Shown piece by piece: positions 34,648 to 48,800 of a stretch of DNA of 64,000 bases. How positions within the stretch are numbered: the stretch's first letter is position 1; each line of letters begins with the position of its first letter. Both the position numbers and the translations under genes were made by a program. Source of the stretch: Corella eumyota (taxonomy: Eukaryota; Chordata; Ascidiacea; Phlebobranchia; Corellidae); the NCBI GenBank assembly GCA_963082875.1, contig OY720100.1, positions 1,178,001 through 1,242,000 on the forward strand, read 5' to 3'. The notes beneath the pieces are model-generated. The model had not been told where the DNA came from and did not search any database. It saw only the letters and a program-made list of their open reading frames with translations.

Positions 34648-35981
34648 ATGGCCACTAACGAGTTAGGTTTTACTAGGTGTTCATCTAGTAAAAATGCCCC
34701 AAGAAAACGTCAGAATTTTAAGAGGGGAATGTCGCTACTGGGTCCTTTACCCAATTTAAATTTTGGACCCAAAGCTTTAACGAGGCCTGATGTTGCCCGA
34801 GATTATTGTTTGGACCCTGAAAACAAAACTTTAAAATGGTCGAAACCCCCTGAAAATATTCTAGTAATTAAAAAGATTGATAATGAGACAAATCCTTCGT
34901 TTAAGAAGCTAGCAACTTGGCTAACAAATGAGAAAAAACTTCAAGTTTTTGTGGAGAAAAAAGTCATGGAAAACGAAAATTTAAAATTGGACGAAGGGTT
35001 TTCTGAAATCAGAAACAAGTTGAAATCTTCGTACAACTCGGGGCAAATTGATTTAATTATCTGTCTCGGTGGTGATGGTACCTTGTTATATGCAGCCTCT
35101 ATTTTCCAGAAAACGATGCCTCCAGTGGTAGCTTTTCATTCTGGTTCTCTTGGATTTCTGACCGCTCACAAGTTTGAAAACTTTCAAGAAATTATCTCAA
35201 ATGTTTTGGAAGGAAATGCAATTTTAATGTTGAGAAGTCGATTGAAATGTAAAGTAGAAAGGTAAAGAAATTTGTTATTTTCTTATTTAACAAGTATAGC
35301 CTATCTAATACAAATATTATTGTAAAGTTGGTATTTAAAACAAATATTATTGTAAAGTTATATTTAAAATCAATCTTGTCTTTCAGATCTGCAAAGAATT
35401 TAAATGGTTCCGTTAAAAAGGAATTAAACAACCTTGACTTAAACTCAAACGACGAGAAAAAAATGCACCAAGTGAACGAGACTCATGACTTTACATGCCT
35501 CGTGTTAAACGAACTCGTCGTAGATCGAGGTCGCAGTCACTACCTTTGTAACGTCGACCTCTATCTTCAAGGTCGTCGAATCACCTCAGTTCAAGGTGAC
35601 GGGTTAATTATCTCGACCCCAACAGGGAGTACAGCTTATGCGGTAGCTGCTGGGGCATCAATGGTTCACCCTGAGGTCCCATCAATAATGATAACCCCAA
35701 TTTGTCCCCATTCTTTATCGTTTCGCCCGATTATAGTGCCAGCCGGTGCTGAATTAAAACTAACAGTTTCTGATAATGCAAGAGGCCCGGCGTCGGTCTG
35801 TTTCGATGGGAGATTCCCTGTTGAGATACACCAAGGTGATTACGTCACGATTCAAACCTCAGTGTTTCCAACTCCATGCGTTTGCAAAAATTCACCGTTT
35901 GACGACTGGTTCGACTCGCTCAGCACTTGTCTCCACTGGAATTCTAGACAACAACAAAAGAAGTTTACTCCAGATGAGTAA
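34648..35981 (+). CDS. NADK: NAD kinase, cytosolic type
   Basis: Exons 34648-35261 and 35387-35981 join in phase to 402 residues. The enzyme phosphorylates NAD+ to NADP+ using ATP. The hallmark GGDGT is at residues 141-145 (LIICLGGDGTLLYAAS). It is followed by FHSGSLGFLTAHKFE, then in exon 2 NELVVDRGRSHYL, GDGLIISTPTGSTAYAVAAG and PICPHSLSFRPIIVPAG. The order and both nucleotide-binding motifs match animal NADK rather than the mitochondrial NADK2 type. The N-terminal 60 residues carry a basic KNAPRKRQNFKRGMSLLGP stretch, comparable to the regulatory N-terminus of vertebrate NADK. The single 125-base intron splits an Arg codon. Confidence 0.96.
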
Positions 35982-38159
35982 AGTCCTGGTTTGAGCCAAA
36001 AATTTTGAGTGTCTTAATTTTAATTTTTCTTGTAATTAAGGATCAGTATATCAACTTAAAAATATTGTAATTTATCTTTATTTATTTTAAGTCTTAACAC
36101 ATTTATTATAAACAAATGAAAAAATGTCATAGTAATATTATTTTGAAGTTTTATGCTTTTAGATTTTATTTGCAGTTTTCCTTATTTTGTTCCCATTAAA
36201 AAAATATGCAATTTTATTATTTTTGTGTGTAAATAAATATTGACAGTTTTCTACTTGCATTCCACAACCAAACTGCCTTATTTAAATGATTTGTTACTAA
36301 GTATTCATCTAAAGTTTTAGTTTAGTGAATTGTAAATTTAAATTCTTGGAAACTTGACAAGTTCGAAGGATTTTTCGCTTGGTTAACTTTGTTTGTTTTT
36401 TCAACAAATTCCCGAAACCTTGTGAGCGTGAAATTAAAGTTGTTTGCCTTCATTTTATTACATCATTACTTTAACAACTTAAGGTACTAAAAGTATTGAG
36501 TAGTTTGATTTTATGATAAAAATACAATAGACTGTTTCACATTTTAATAACACCTATTTTTATAGTTGTTTTTACTTTACAATGAATTGTAAAATATTTA
36601 TATTTTCTTGTTACTCAGTTATTTTCTTGGTTTCAGTTTGTTACATAAATGTTTTATTCCTTTTTTGTCGTAAACCTGATTTTGTTTGTGTCGTTAAAAC
36701 ATAATTATGCATATGTGGTTGCCATATAATGTTTTTGCATGTAATTACTATGTAATTTAAGTTATATTATCAGTTTAATAACCCCTTGTACTGCAATTAT
36801 TTGTAATAACTGACAATCATATATTCCTGCAAATTGTTTTACTTGTCAATTAAATAATTTCCAAAATTCTAATTGGTTTTTAAACCCTGACTTTTGACAT
36901 ACTTCCATGGGAAAGTTGTTTTAGACATAGATTAGATATACCTCCATTATTATCTTTATTACTTAATTACTTTTATGTTTTAATTAGCTGCATTTTAAGC
37001 CAAAACAACCAGTATTAATTTAGTATTGGAAATTCAAGAATATTTTTTGAAGCTTAAGTATAAAGCCTTTATATTTTAACCGTTATATGTATATATGCAA
37101 ATATTATTATAATAAACAAAATTTAAAACTTAACTTTTGCTATATTGCTTAGCAGGTGGTTAAATAAACTAAAACTAATTTAATTTTTAATAAAGAAGAG
37201 AGAGGGAGATTGTCATGAATTTTAGTATTTAACTTTAAACCTTTTTCTTATATGTAAATTTTATTGTTTTTCTAGTATTTAAATCTCCCTACAAAAATAT
37301 TTTGACAAGAAACCATAGTTTACCTTTCACAAGTCCTTTTCTTAAGGTAGTTTCCATTATATTTTCAATCATTTATTAACTTAATACTTAGAAAATATTC
37401 TAAATAAAAAGAAATGGCAATAGTTGTAATATGCTTTTATATATTAACACAAATAAAAAAGAAAACATTCGATAAATTTGGATGTTGTAATTATTAAGTG
37501 CATTTTGTTGTTAATTATTAAAAATATTAAATTGTTCTTTTTTTAAATTACATTGGTTAAAATTCAAATTTATTTTAACGTTGTTTAATTATTAATTGCA
37601 TAATAAATTAAATATTACAATAGAAAAAACTGTTTAAAAAAAGCGAAGTAACATAATGTAGAATTAAGTTTAAATTAACTGCTGAATAGGAAATCGTAAA
37701 ATATAAGCAAATAGTGCTGGTAAATTTGCATGAGTGTATATTGGTTGCAACCATATCATGACAAGCAATTTTATGGTAAATCACCCAAGTCAGTATAAAA
37801 GCAGCTTCAAAAGGTTGTACCAATGTAAACTTTTCTATGCTTAATGTTAATGTTTATAGTCAGCCTTTCCTTTAGGTTTTATTTTAGGCAAGTTCATCTG
37901 TATTAGCCCAGATGATAATATTTTGACATGTCAGCGGTAAAACTTAACTTCAGACCCCAGTCATATAGTGAGTATTGTCAAATGACTTCAGACAATTTCG
38001 CTAAGCTTCGAGTAATGAAGTTGTTAAATCTTTTATCGGAAGCTGTAAGCTTGTGACCACCTCAAAAGATAGGATTTTGACTGCTTTGACCAGATTGTTT
38101 TAATGCTGGTTTATAGACTTTATAGTTTAAATTAAAAGTTACAAGTTTTTGGATTTTAA
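35982..38159. other. Spacer between convergent NADK and Abraxas-like genes
   Basis: AT-rich, with 3' ends of both genes and AATAAA-like signals. A weak, diverged trace of the MITE-like family B may lie near 37700-37800 (TTGCAACCATATCATGACAA). No gene supported. Confidence 0.5.
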
Positions 38160-40950
38160 TCAATTTAATTTTCTCCCAGCTCTGGTTTTCTCACTCCACG
38201 GTCTCTCATCATTAAATTCTCTTAATAACTCTCCATCATTTTTCACCTTTTTCTTTCCAATAATTTCATTCTCTCCTGTTCTCTCACTTTTCTCCTGAGG
38301 AGCAACTCTCTCACTATTCTCACCATTGCTCCTTACATTTTCCTCATGAGAGGAATTTTCTTTTTTTGTGAGATCAGCCTTTGCAAGATCAACGAGGTTA
38401 TCAAAGGGGCCATCACCTTTTGTGACCTCTGCATATGAAGGCAGTGTGTTAAGGTTGTCATTGGCAACAGTGTTTCCCTGAGAACTAGTTCCAGGGTTGC
38501 CGTGAGAACTATTCCAAAGATTTTCACTTTTCATGGTTTCAAGTAACTGTAAAGCTTTTTCAGCGTTTCCACAAAAAACCTCACCTTCACTCGATTCGGA
38601 AGAATAGTCATCACTGCTGTGTGGCTGATTGGTCACATCGGGGTCAACTTTGCTGTTTACTGTTTCTTTAGTTTCAGTAACAACCTCTATTTCTGGTTTT
38701 CTGAGTTTATCTTAAAATTAAAAGTTAATTACAAATAAAAAAATTTGTTTTAAATTTATAAGTTTTAAATCTAAATTACCGTTGAGTTCTTTAATTTTGA
38801 GTTTCAGTTTTTCTTGTCGGTCGTAAGCTTGTGAAAGTTGAACGTCAGTTGTTTCTAAATCTTGAACAATTTCCATTAAACTTCCAAGAACCATGTCACC
38901 AGCTTTTCTAATGCGGAAATAAAAAAATGTCAGATAAAAATTGCAAAAATTGATTTGAAGTTTTTGAAAAGTTAGGTTTATATAATACAAAATAAGGATT
39001 ACTTGAACTTTACGATTCTCGGTAAAATTTACAACCATAAAGTACAGGAGAAAATTTGCTAGAATTGCAAAGTATGAGAGTGAATTAGTCAGGACAGTAA
39101 AATATAAGAAAGAATCACAAGAACTGCAAAGTACAATAGAGAATTATCAAGGACCGCAAATGTTAGGAGAAAATAAGCTAGGACCAGATAGTATGACAAA
39201 AAAATCAGCAAGGACCATAAGGTAAAAGGAAAATTTATAAGAAAAAGTGTATATACATGTGATCCCAAAATTAATTTCGGTATCCAAGTTCTTTTATATT
39301 TAAATCATTACAAAATACAACAGTTCAATATAGAATTTACATACACAAAAACATACACAATTTTGTAAAAAAATACAAATTATATGACTTACTTTACACA
39401 CTCAACAATTGGAAAATTATTTTCTTTTACGTTTAATTCTCCTTCTAAACTTAACAGAGCAGATTTGACCTGGGGTAACCTCTGTTGCTGATGTATGATT
39501 GGATAAGGCATGTAAGTGCCACAACTTGATGCTTTTAGGTTGGCAATCTCTACTTTACAAGGTTCAAACCTCCTGGGAAGATAAATTGACAGAATACAGG
39601 TGAATAAAGTAAATTTAATAAAACTTTAAACTGATTTAACAGGTACATAGCAAAACTGGCAGCATAGTGTGTTGGTTAGAACACTTTGCCTTACAACATG
39701 AAGTAACTAGATTAATGACCACAGCTATAATGCTGTACAGCATGCTATTAAGTAAGACAATGTGAACGGTATAAACTCTTGCTAAGCCAGCACTTAATCA
39801 GCAGCTTAAATATAAGGCAATAATAATCTATAATATTTCAAACTGTCAAAGTTAACTTTAGATTGGGTAGGGTAACAAATGTTACTCAATGTTTAGGTTG
39901 TCAAGTCGACTTTCCCACATCGAGGATAAATTGGCTTAAATATTGCACCTAAGATATGGAACAACCTTTGTAAAAATTGCCAAAACTAAGATACAAAATA
40001 AGACCATAGAACATTAGTTTTTACACTTCATTAAACTTACCTATTATTTATGACATAAGTTGAAAACTTCCATCCGTAAGTACTTTTACTTTCACACCAG
40101 GCTTCCTGCATTAATATGCTAATGAACTGGGAGGGGGGTTCCCCCTTTTCTTCAAGGTGTTTACAGAATCTTTTGTGGATTGACTAAAAACATAAAAACA
40201 ACTCAAAAAGTTATTTTTTAAATAAAATGAAAACTTCGAAAATTTTAAACTTTGAAAAATTAGTAATACTTTGACCTACTTACCAGTACTAGTAAAAAAC
40301 TTACATTATACCCATTTTATTTTTAAATCAGACTTTTTTACCTTCTCTCTTATTGTTAACCTTGATGATCTTCTTCTACAGAATTTAAACCACCCCATCA
40401 CATTATTCTCACAATTTGGGGCTCCATTTATTAGGGGAAGCTCTCCTATGCTGTGGATTGCTATAAAAACATTTGCATTTTAAAAATTATAACAATATGA
40501 ATGGTATAGCAATCTAAAATGTAAAAAGGCTGCAGCATTGAGTAACATCAGTTATCCTAACCAGTCTCGAAGCACCTTTGCCAGTTTGAGATATTGTAGG
40601 TTATAATTGCCCGATAATTAAACCGTGATTTAGTGTTGGCTCAGAAGAAGTTCATACTGTTTATAGTGGCTTACTCATGGGTTCTACAGTGTGAAAGCAG
40701 TGGGGATTGAACCCCTGACCTCATGCAGTGAAGTCAAATACTTTAAATATATTGTAAGAAACTTATTTTAGATAAGTTGAACAAACTCACACAAGATATT
40801 TTCAGTTTCACAAGTCATGTTCGAATCTGTGATCTTAGTTGTAGTCTCTTGTGAAGTCTCACCATACAAACAACCTTCACAATGACCTTGAGACTTGGAT
40901 GCTTCGTACATCAACATTGCCATACATGGTGATGATAACTTTACCTTCAT
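38160..40950 (-). CDS. ABRAXAS2: Abraxas-family scaffold (BRISC/BRCA1-A complex), closer to ABRAXAS2
   Basis: Exons 40791-40950, 40342-40460, 40041-40183, 39393-39572, 38780-38907 and 38160-38710 join in phase to 426 residues (human paralogues about 410-415). Exon 1 matches the start of the inactive MPN domain (CEGCLYGETSQET, KITDS). NVMGWFKFCRRRSSRLTIREK is split here as NVMGWFKF and RLTIREK, and matches the family's NVVGWYKFRR...FRE block. FEPCKVEIANL follows. Exon 5 gives a coiled-coil segment (LETTDVQLSQAYDRQEKLKL). The C-terminal 180 residues are polar, contain LPSYAEV, and lack the terminal SPxF that ABRAXAS1 uses to bind BRCA1, which favours the BRISC-type paralogue. The family holds BRCC36 deubiquitinase together. 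Paralogue assignment is an inference. Confidence 0.82.
39655..39935 (+). mobile_element. tRNA-derived SINE family A in Abraxas-like intron 3
   Basis: Plus-strand, diverged but end-to-end: CTGGCAGCATAGTGTGTTGG at the head, GTAACAAATGTTACTCAATG, and a CCCACATCGAGGATAAATTG tail. Confidence 0.75.
40535..40765 (-). mobile_element. tRNA-derived SINE family A in Abraxas-like intron 1
   Basis: Minus-strand copy with AGTAACATCAGTTATCC, TATAATTGCCCGATAATTA and B-box GTGGGGATTGAACCCC (reverse reading). The head is degraded. Confidence 0.75.
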
Positions 40951-41561
40951 ATTTGTTTTTTAGCTGTTTAGTGAAATCTGTTAAAATAATTTAAAACTGG
41001 ATTTGTATAATGGATATTATACAAATATATATGCTAATTATATTATTAAACTTAAAAAAAACAAAGCAGGATTAAGACTTAAAATACAAAAAAACTGACA
41101 GGCTTAATAGCCAGAAGCTTAAACTGTCATGTCAATGTCAACGTCCGTTAAACGACCGTAACCGTAAGTCTGTAAGTTACATAAGATTACCACTGCTGGC
41201 AAAATTCGTAATTTTAAAAACCTTTAAAATGTTTAATAAAGTTTTGAACTAAGCTGGCATACAAATACTTAAATATTATTCTTTTCTTCAACTTTACACC
41301 CTTAATTTAACTAGGGGTAATTAAAAAATCCTCAAAAAACATTTTTGTTACCTTTTAAGTTACGAAATATTGCAGAAGTAAGATTATTACCAATATGCGA
41401 CCAAAATGATAGTTGTAACCGAAAATAAAAATTTAAATTTTTATTCTATTTATCCCCAGTAAAGTATAAAAAAAACATTTAACCAAAATTTTGTAATTAC
41501 ATCAAACTATTTTGGTTTTTAATAAATTATTTAAAAATTAAATTTTTGAGTTTGTCGCAAA

Positions 41562-41850
41562 CAACAGCGTGGTGTAGTGGTAAGAACACTTTCTTTACCA
41601 CATAAGGTTTTGGGTTTAATCCCCACTGCTCGCGTGCAGTAGCGTCCTTGAGTAATGCGCTATAAACGGTATAAACTCCTTCTAACCCACCACCTAATCA
41701 GCAGCTTATTTATTGGGCAATTATAATCTGTAATATCCCAAACTGCTAAAGGCTACTCGAGGCCAGGTCGGAGTAACTGATGTTACTCTATGTTAAGTCG
41801 CACATTCGACTTTCCCACATCGGGGATAAAGATATACACTAAAAAAAGTA
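41562..41850 (+). mobile_element. tRNA-derived SINE family A, near full-length
   Basis: Begins ACAGCGTGGTGTAGTGGTAA, with B-box TTGGGTTTAATCCCCACTGC, the common body, and a CCCACATCGGGGATAAAGAT tail with a short A-rich end. It lies upstream of the Abraxas-like gene. Confidence 0.85.
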
Positions 41851-42282
41851 GAAAAAAATTGATTTATTGCAAGAACGAAAATTAGAACACAGCACAAGAT
41901 GAACGTCATATCACAAATTAGAATGACGTCATTGTTACATAACAAAGGCAAAAATATTCGAACTACTTTGAAAAACTTAGTCTGTAAATTTTAATAAAAA
42001 AATTACAAAAACATTTTGTTTTTAACAAATGTAATTATGACATCATCAAATAAATTGCTTACGTAGCTGAACATAGAATATGATGTAACATGTACTACAG
42101 AAGATTTCAATAAATAACAAGAAGCAAGAATCGTCGAAGCAGCTTAACACTTTATTGAATGAAAAATTTATTTTGTTTTAAATAAAAATTCCAAATTTTA
42201 TACAATTTGTATTAAAAAAAGTTTTAATTAGTTTAAATTAATATTTCTTTGGAGATTTCTGCAGAAGTTTGAACTAAAGGAA

Positions 42283-42612
42283 AAATGTGGGGACGCGGAA
42301 TTTGGGGGAATGAAAAATACATGAAGCTAAAAAAGGAAAGGCGGAATCTTAAAAAAATAAAACGCGAAAAATCCGTTGACTGTTTATTAAATTTGTATTA
42401 AAATTATTTTAAAAATTAAACTGTATCACCCGAAAGATGGTTAGGGTTAAAAATGTCTTATTATCAGTATTAGGTTTTTGATCAAATGACAGCATCCTTA
42501 AATAAACAGCCAACGAAATTTCCGCGTTTTCCGCGTTTTATAGTTTAAGATTCAGCCTCTCCGTTTTACGCTTTCCTTCAATTTTCGTTCCCTCATTTTC
42601 AGACGACCCCAA
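42283..42612 (+). mobile_element. Foldback / MITE-like element with ~90 bp inverted arms
   Basis: The left arm (GGGGAATGAAAAATACATGA, GGCGGAATCTTAAA, AAAACGCGAAAAATCCGTTG, ACTGTTTATT) matches the reverse complement of the right arm near 42500-42612, with modest divergence. The spacer is about 100 bases, centred on AAAGATGGTTAGGGTTAAAA. No coding capacity. A related half-copy lies at about 52262-52405. Confidence 0.75.
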
Positions 42613-42809
42613 AAAATGCATAGAACAACGTCACAGTATTTCTAATTATCACGTCATAAGAACGCACTAGTGACGTAATTACTCATAACATTATTACAAC
42701 ACAGCATAATTATTCAAGAATATTGTGACGTCATTATCAAGTGATTGTAATAGTGTTATCAATGTCAGGAAACAATGACGTCATTAAGGACAAGACAGTC
42801 AGGTCGTTG

Positions 42810-45800
42810 TTACGTCATCATGTTCGAATTAGAAGTAGTAAGATCAAGGCCTTCGTTATTTGTTGAATTCCTGGAGGATTGAGATTTCAACATCTCGTTG
42901 ATATCCCGTCGGAACATTGGAAGGTTTTGGGTGAAACTGGAACAAGAAATAACCCTTTATGATGTCATAGGGCGTTTTTAGGGGGTAAAATAACCAACCC
43001 ACACACTCAGTTGCATGAAAAAATTTTATTCAATTTTTCACACAAGAAGTATTGAAACCTCTCTATAAAACTATTTTAATTTATGGGAAAATTTGTGCAA
43101 ATATGTTAAGGAATTGTGTGATTTTTGTCATCAAACGGAAGCAATTTTCTATTTTCATTGGGGATATTCGTGTTGGTACAGCGTTTTTTGGCAATGCATA
43201 ACTTTATAAGCATTTTATAAGCAGTACTTAAACACTTGGCTTAAAGGACAAATAAATGTTGGTGGGGTTCAAACCCAAAACCATACGGCCCCTAATATGC
43301 TGCAATTTTTAAAAAAAATCACAACCTTTAAGGTCAAAAATTAAATTTTAACTCACCGGTCTCTAGTTTTTGAGTGTAAATTCTTCTCGATTCCCGACAT
43401 TAAGTGGTTAAAAGCCTCCCTCACTGTCTCCTGATTTAAAGGACCATGGTCAACACTTGATTCACAAATTGATTTCTCTAATGAGGCCAAGTACTAAAAA
43501 TAGAAATCTAATTATAACGGAGCTTAGTAATATTCCAAACTAATCATTTTTATCAAAAAAAATTTTTTACAACAATTTTTTTTTAAACTTACATCTTGGT
43601 TGAGTAAAATAAGTCCAAGTAAAGGTCTTGACATACTCCATTGGTTCCTACAATCTTCAAACATAACTGTATGCAGAACCAGTGATAATGCCTGAAATCA
43701 AAACGATAACTAGTTAAAGTCTGCAGTAAAGTAAAGTTGTTAAACAAAGTAACACAAAGCTTTAATACACGAGGTCCTGGGTTTGATTCTGACTGCTTTT
43801 AAACTGTATAGCACTTAAGTAAGGTGCTGTAAACCGCATAAACTTAAGCTGAGCCTACACTTTGCTGAGCAGCTTAATGAACTGATTTCTTAATTTTTAA
43901 AACTGTCAACTTACTCTTTGTAGTATTTCTGGTCTCTCGTTCATAACTTGTAGAAAATGATGTTCCCGTTGTCGGGCAAGGTTGTCATGGGGTTTGGTTA
44001 CCGAGGCAACATCACCGTTGCTAAGATGGGGTCCACGTGCGATGATGCGAAACAAAAAAGTGACAATATGGTCCAATGCAGTACAACAATTTGTGCAAAT
44101 TGAAGCATCTAAAAAAGTTAATTTATTTTTTTTATTTTTACATATTCCTTTGAGGTGATAGGTTCTATATTTTTATTTGGTGTGCCGTTAATGACATGTT
44201 TAAGTTATCTGTAAACACCGGGCTCAAGGGCAAATAGTGTGGCATTGGTGCGGCTCGAACCCCAAACCTTTTGGCTCGTAATCTGCTGCCATGAACGCTT
44301 AACCCTACTACCGGACTTTATTTTAGTTTTTTAGAACAATGGAGCTCAGTGAATAATGGAGCTCAGTGAATGATATATATGTGATGTCCATTTAATGGGT
44401 CTACAAAATAAATAAAACTGCTGCCTGTGGTGCACAGGTAAATTATAAGGGACAAATATTAGTTGTGACCATATATAAGACAATTAAAATGTACAAAAAG
44501 TAATAATTATAGGTGTATGAACAAAAAAATGCAAAAAATCAAAAATTAATTCAATGGGTTAATTTTGTGTTTGTTTTTAAACTAATTTTAATATTTTTTT
44601 CCAAAATTGAATTAAAAATCAATGTTTCCAAAAATATTTGTACCTAAAGCAGTGATTCCATCGGTAATGGTAGCACAAAGATGATAAATAATTTGAGCTG
44701 GCAACCCTGCCAGAAAGGTCATGTGATCTTGGGTGATTAGTTCAAGCAGATTGTAATATGATGAACTTAACTTTGGGTAATCCTAAAAAAAAAGTAAACA
44801 AAATCTGTAAAAAATAAGTTTATTTAATCAAAAGGTTATATCCAAAACTGTACAACAGTTTGTTAACTTAAAAGTTTGCTAATATTACCAAAAAACTTTT
44901 AAACAACTAAAATTTACACGAAAAACTAAATTTTCAAAAGAACATTTCAATAAAAATTAGGTTAAAAATTTGCTTATAAATCAAGGGACACTTTCTAGAG
45001 TAGAGTTAGGGTAAACTGGAGCTAACAGAAAACGACTCATAGTAAGTAAAATCACAGTTTTGTGGCATATAGTGTTTGGCCAAATGTCTTTTAAGTGAAA
45101 TAGTTTTCGGTAACATAACAGTACCCAAATTTAAAACATATTATATTTAAAATTGCTGCATTAAGGACACATAATAGTAAAGTATTATGACAAAAATTAC
45201 AATATTTACCCATCTAAATGCAACATTTTTTAACACCTTTAAATAAAACATAACACAATAAAATTTTAAATAAAACATAACACAATAAAATTAATAAAAC
45301 TGCACTAAACCCTATTAAAATATAACAAAACTCACCAGTAAATGGTTAATTTGAACCGACATCACAAGTTTAACAAATACATTGAAGGCATCTTCCAAAG
45401 TAGGATCATTATAAAGACTAAAAACACCAAAATTAACATAATTTCCACTCATAGCATTCTTAAGTAGATTAAAACACAAACTTATTCCTTTTAACTTGTG
45501 TGAATATAGTTGGCTTTTAGGGGGTTCACCATTAGTGAGAATACGAGATCCTACAAAAAAATTTAAAAATAAAATAATTAGAAAATTTGAAATTAGTTCA
45601 AGTTAAAATTTTAATGAAGGTGTTTTATAAAAATAACCTAATTATGTTACATTAAATTTTATAAATTTTTAAAAGTTTAAAAACAGATTCCAAAAACTAA
45701 AAAAATTAAAAACTTAATTTTTATCTAAAAACTAATTTTGAAAACTTTTTTAGATTTTTATAAAAATTTTTATAAATTTTTTGAAATTTATTTTTATATA

Positions 45801-48800
45801 TTTTACTACACTTAAACTCACCAAATGAGCACATAATTTTGCTTGCAACTTTAAATAATAAAATCCCATTTGGTGATGAAACGTCGACGATTAATCTTTG
45901 TCCTCGATTTAAAACCATTTCAATAAATAACTAAAATAAAAAAATAATTTCAATAAACAACACACACACTGACATTTTATTATTTTTTTAATGATTTATT
46001 TACCACAAAAACTCCTTTTAATTTTTTTAAATTTACATTTTAAAACAAAGCTTGTAACTTACCTTTAATACAGGGGTTGTGACTGAAGGGTCATGACCCC
46101 AAAGTTCGATCGAGGTTTGAAGAATATCAGTAAAAGTTGGATAACTAAAAATTAAAAATAAATTATTTAAAAGTAAGTCAAAAAATGACAAATTTACATA
46201 GGTAATAGGGCTTAGTATATATTTGTATATCCAATTTATAAGCCCATTAAATAAAACTGCCGTTTATGGTGCATTGGTAAACTATAGAAGGCAAATATTA
46301 GTTGTGATTTGCAACCATATCAGAACAAATAAAATGTCGACTGTAGAGCATCTATTGACTAATGTTTATAATAACTTTGAACTTACATTATATCGAACAG
46401 CATGGAGTAACTGTTTTTAGTGTTAAAAGCGTAGGTGATTCCCCTAATATCACGTGCCAAACCAATCAACGTTTTCATTGCACAATCACTAGAAAAAAAA
46501 TTAAAATCAAAAAAACAATTCAAGTTTAAATTAAATTTAAAATTTAAAACACAAAAAATAACAAATTTTGAACCCTACTTGTTTAAATTAATTGAGTTTT
46601 GTAACATTTGTTTTAAGTTGGACATCGTTGTTGTCATGGGCAACATAAACCTGGTTAACCTTTCTTCATCTTCACCTAAAAACAAAAACAAATAATTAAT
46701 TTTTAATATTTTAATTTGTCGCTATTTTTTGTCCTCAATTTAAACTAAAAAACAAAAAAATTTAAAATGATATTAAAAAAAAACTCAGTCTTTAGTTGAA
46801 TCAGTTTAAGATCCTAACCTTAAGTTATTATTAATATTTTTTGTTAATTATCTAAAGTTTAATTAACTTAATTAAAAAGTTTAAACGAACCTAGATCGAC
46901 CATAAGCAACCTTCCAAGTGAGGTATAAAACATTGTTCGATTTCTTCCTGTGGTGGTTTTAGATTCGATGTTTAAGAAGGGAAAATGAGAACTCTAAAAA
47001 TCAAAAAAAAATATGATTTAAAAACAGCTATTTTATAATTTTTTTATATTTATTTGTTATCAATGTGGGAAGGTTGACTTGAGTAACATTTGTTATCCTG
47101 CCCCAGTCTCAAGTTAACTTTGGCAGTTTGAAATATTATAAATTATAATTGCCCAATAATTAAACTGCCGATTGGATTTTGGATCAGCAAGAGTTATACC
47201 GTTTATAGCACCTTACTCAAGGGCACTACATCATAAAAGCAATGGGAATCAAACCTAGGACCTCATGTAGTGAAGCCAAGTGTTCTTACCACTACACTGT
47301 GGATACACATATTTCTAAAACTCACAAATTTAGTAAACTTTAAGTTAAACAAAAGTAAACAATTGCTCACTGGATTGCTCTCCAGCATGAACTGCACAGC
47401 TTCCAGTTTCACCAACTTTCTGACACAACTGAATCCCAGCGACAGATCGGTCAACAATTGTAAAGTTCCTGAAGTGATTGGTTCACTGTTCTCCCAGTAT
47501 TTCAAGTTTGTTATTCTAGAAATATAAACATTTATTATAAAAAAAAAACAAGTTTCAAATATGGCTTACCTATACCAAAAAAACTAACAACACATGGTTT
47601 TTAGATAAAAGTAAGGTCTCAAAATGCCCTTGGGTTACTTGTTGTTTTTATTTTTAATTATGTTTTAATAAAAATTAAAGTTTATTTTTTAATTTTAAAT
47701 TCTCCTTTATTTTTCGCTTTTCTTTTAAGTTTTAAACAACTTACATTTTAGCTATAAAAGTGCTTAAAACTGCTGAGTCATCATTCAACTGCAAAACTTC
47801 GTTTAATCTTTTATAAACCTAAAATCAAAACAAAAAATTGAATCCAAAAAAAAACTATAAAAATATTTATTTCTTCAGGTTGTAAAAATAATATTATTTT
47901 ATGTTAACTATATATTATTTAAACAAAACTAAACAAAAACCTTTGATGTTTTTTGGACTTGGTCCCCAATATAAATTTTCCGAAAATGTTCAAAAAATGT
48001 CAAAAATGAAAGTTCTATCGTAGCATACCCATTTCCTGATGCCAAACGACTAAAAAAAGATTTCATTTTTATCAAATTTAATAAAAAAAGGGATCAGCAA
48101 CATCAGCATCTTTTGGTAAAATAATAACAATGCTATCTTAGTTCAACAAGTAATCAAACAGGCATACCCAAAAACTTTTAATTTGTACAACTCAGATAAA
48201 GTAATATTATAAGGTCAATAATATCTTAAATTTGTATAATTTCAGACATAAACTATAACAAAAATTTATTACTTAACCCCATTCACTTTACCACACCACC
48301 ATTTACATCTATATATATATAAAAATAAAGCTTGGAGGTATGTATGTCCAATTTTTTGGCATACAAAATAAATAAAACTTCCATTTGTGGTGCTTGTGTA
48401 AATTATCATGGGCAAATATTTAGTTAAGAGTTGTGACCATATTACAACAATTTAAAATGCTAACCGTAGAGCAGGCAATTAACTAATTAATTAACTTAGT
48501 AAGTATTACTCACCGATCAGTAATATTCATAAGTTGAAGCACTCTTATAACTAACTCTCCATCCATACAATCATGCTCATCTGTTGCCGCAAATGAAACC
48601 CTTCCCGATATAACTGAGCCCACTATGTGAATGATCCAGGTTAGCTTACCTTTGGAATTTAAGTAAAGATTAAATTGGGATGTTTAACATAGGGTTAGAT
48701 TGGTATTAGGAACTAGAAAGTTAGTTACATATAATTCTGACATTTTTAAATAGGCAAGCTACAAAAATGTGAATAATTTAAAATGCATAACAGTAGAAGT

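Larger units (their letters stand above)
40951..42809. other. Spacer between XPO7 and the Abraxas-like gene
   Basis: Contains the SINE at 41562-41850, the foldback element at 42283-42612 and three of the four right-half TGACGTCA copies (about 41923, 42726, 42778), plus GTTACGTCAT variants. No further gene seen. Confidence 0.6.

Noticed and set aside
45721-45918. Minus frame as a separate small gene
   Set aside because: Its useful part ([16 protein letters not shown]) is exon 20 of XPO7; the rest is intron read-through.
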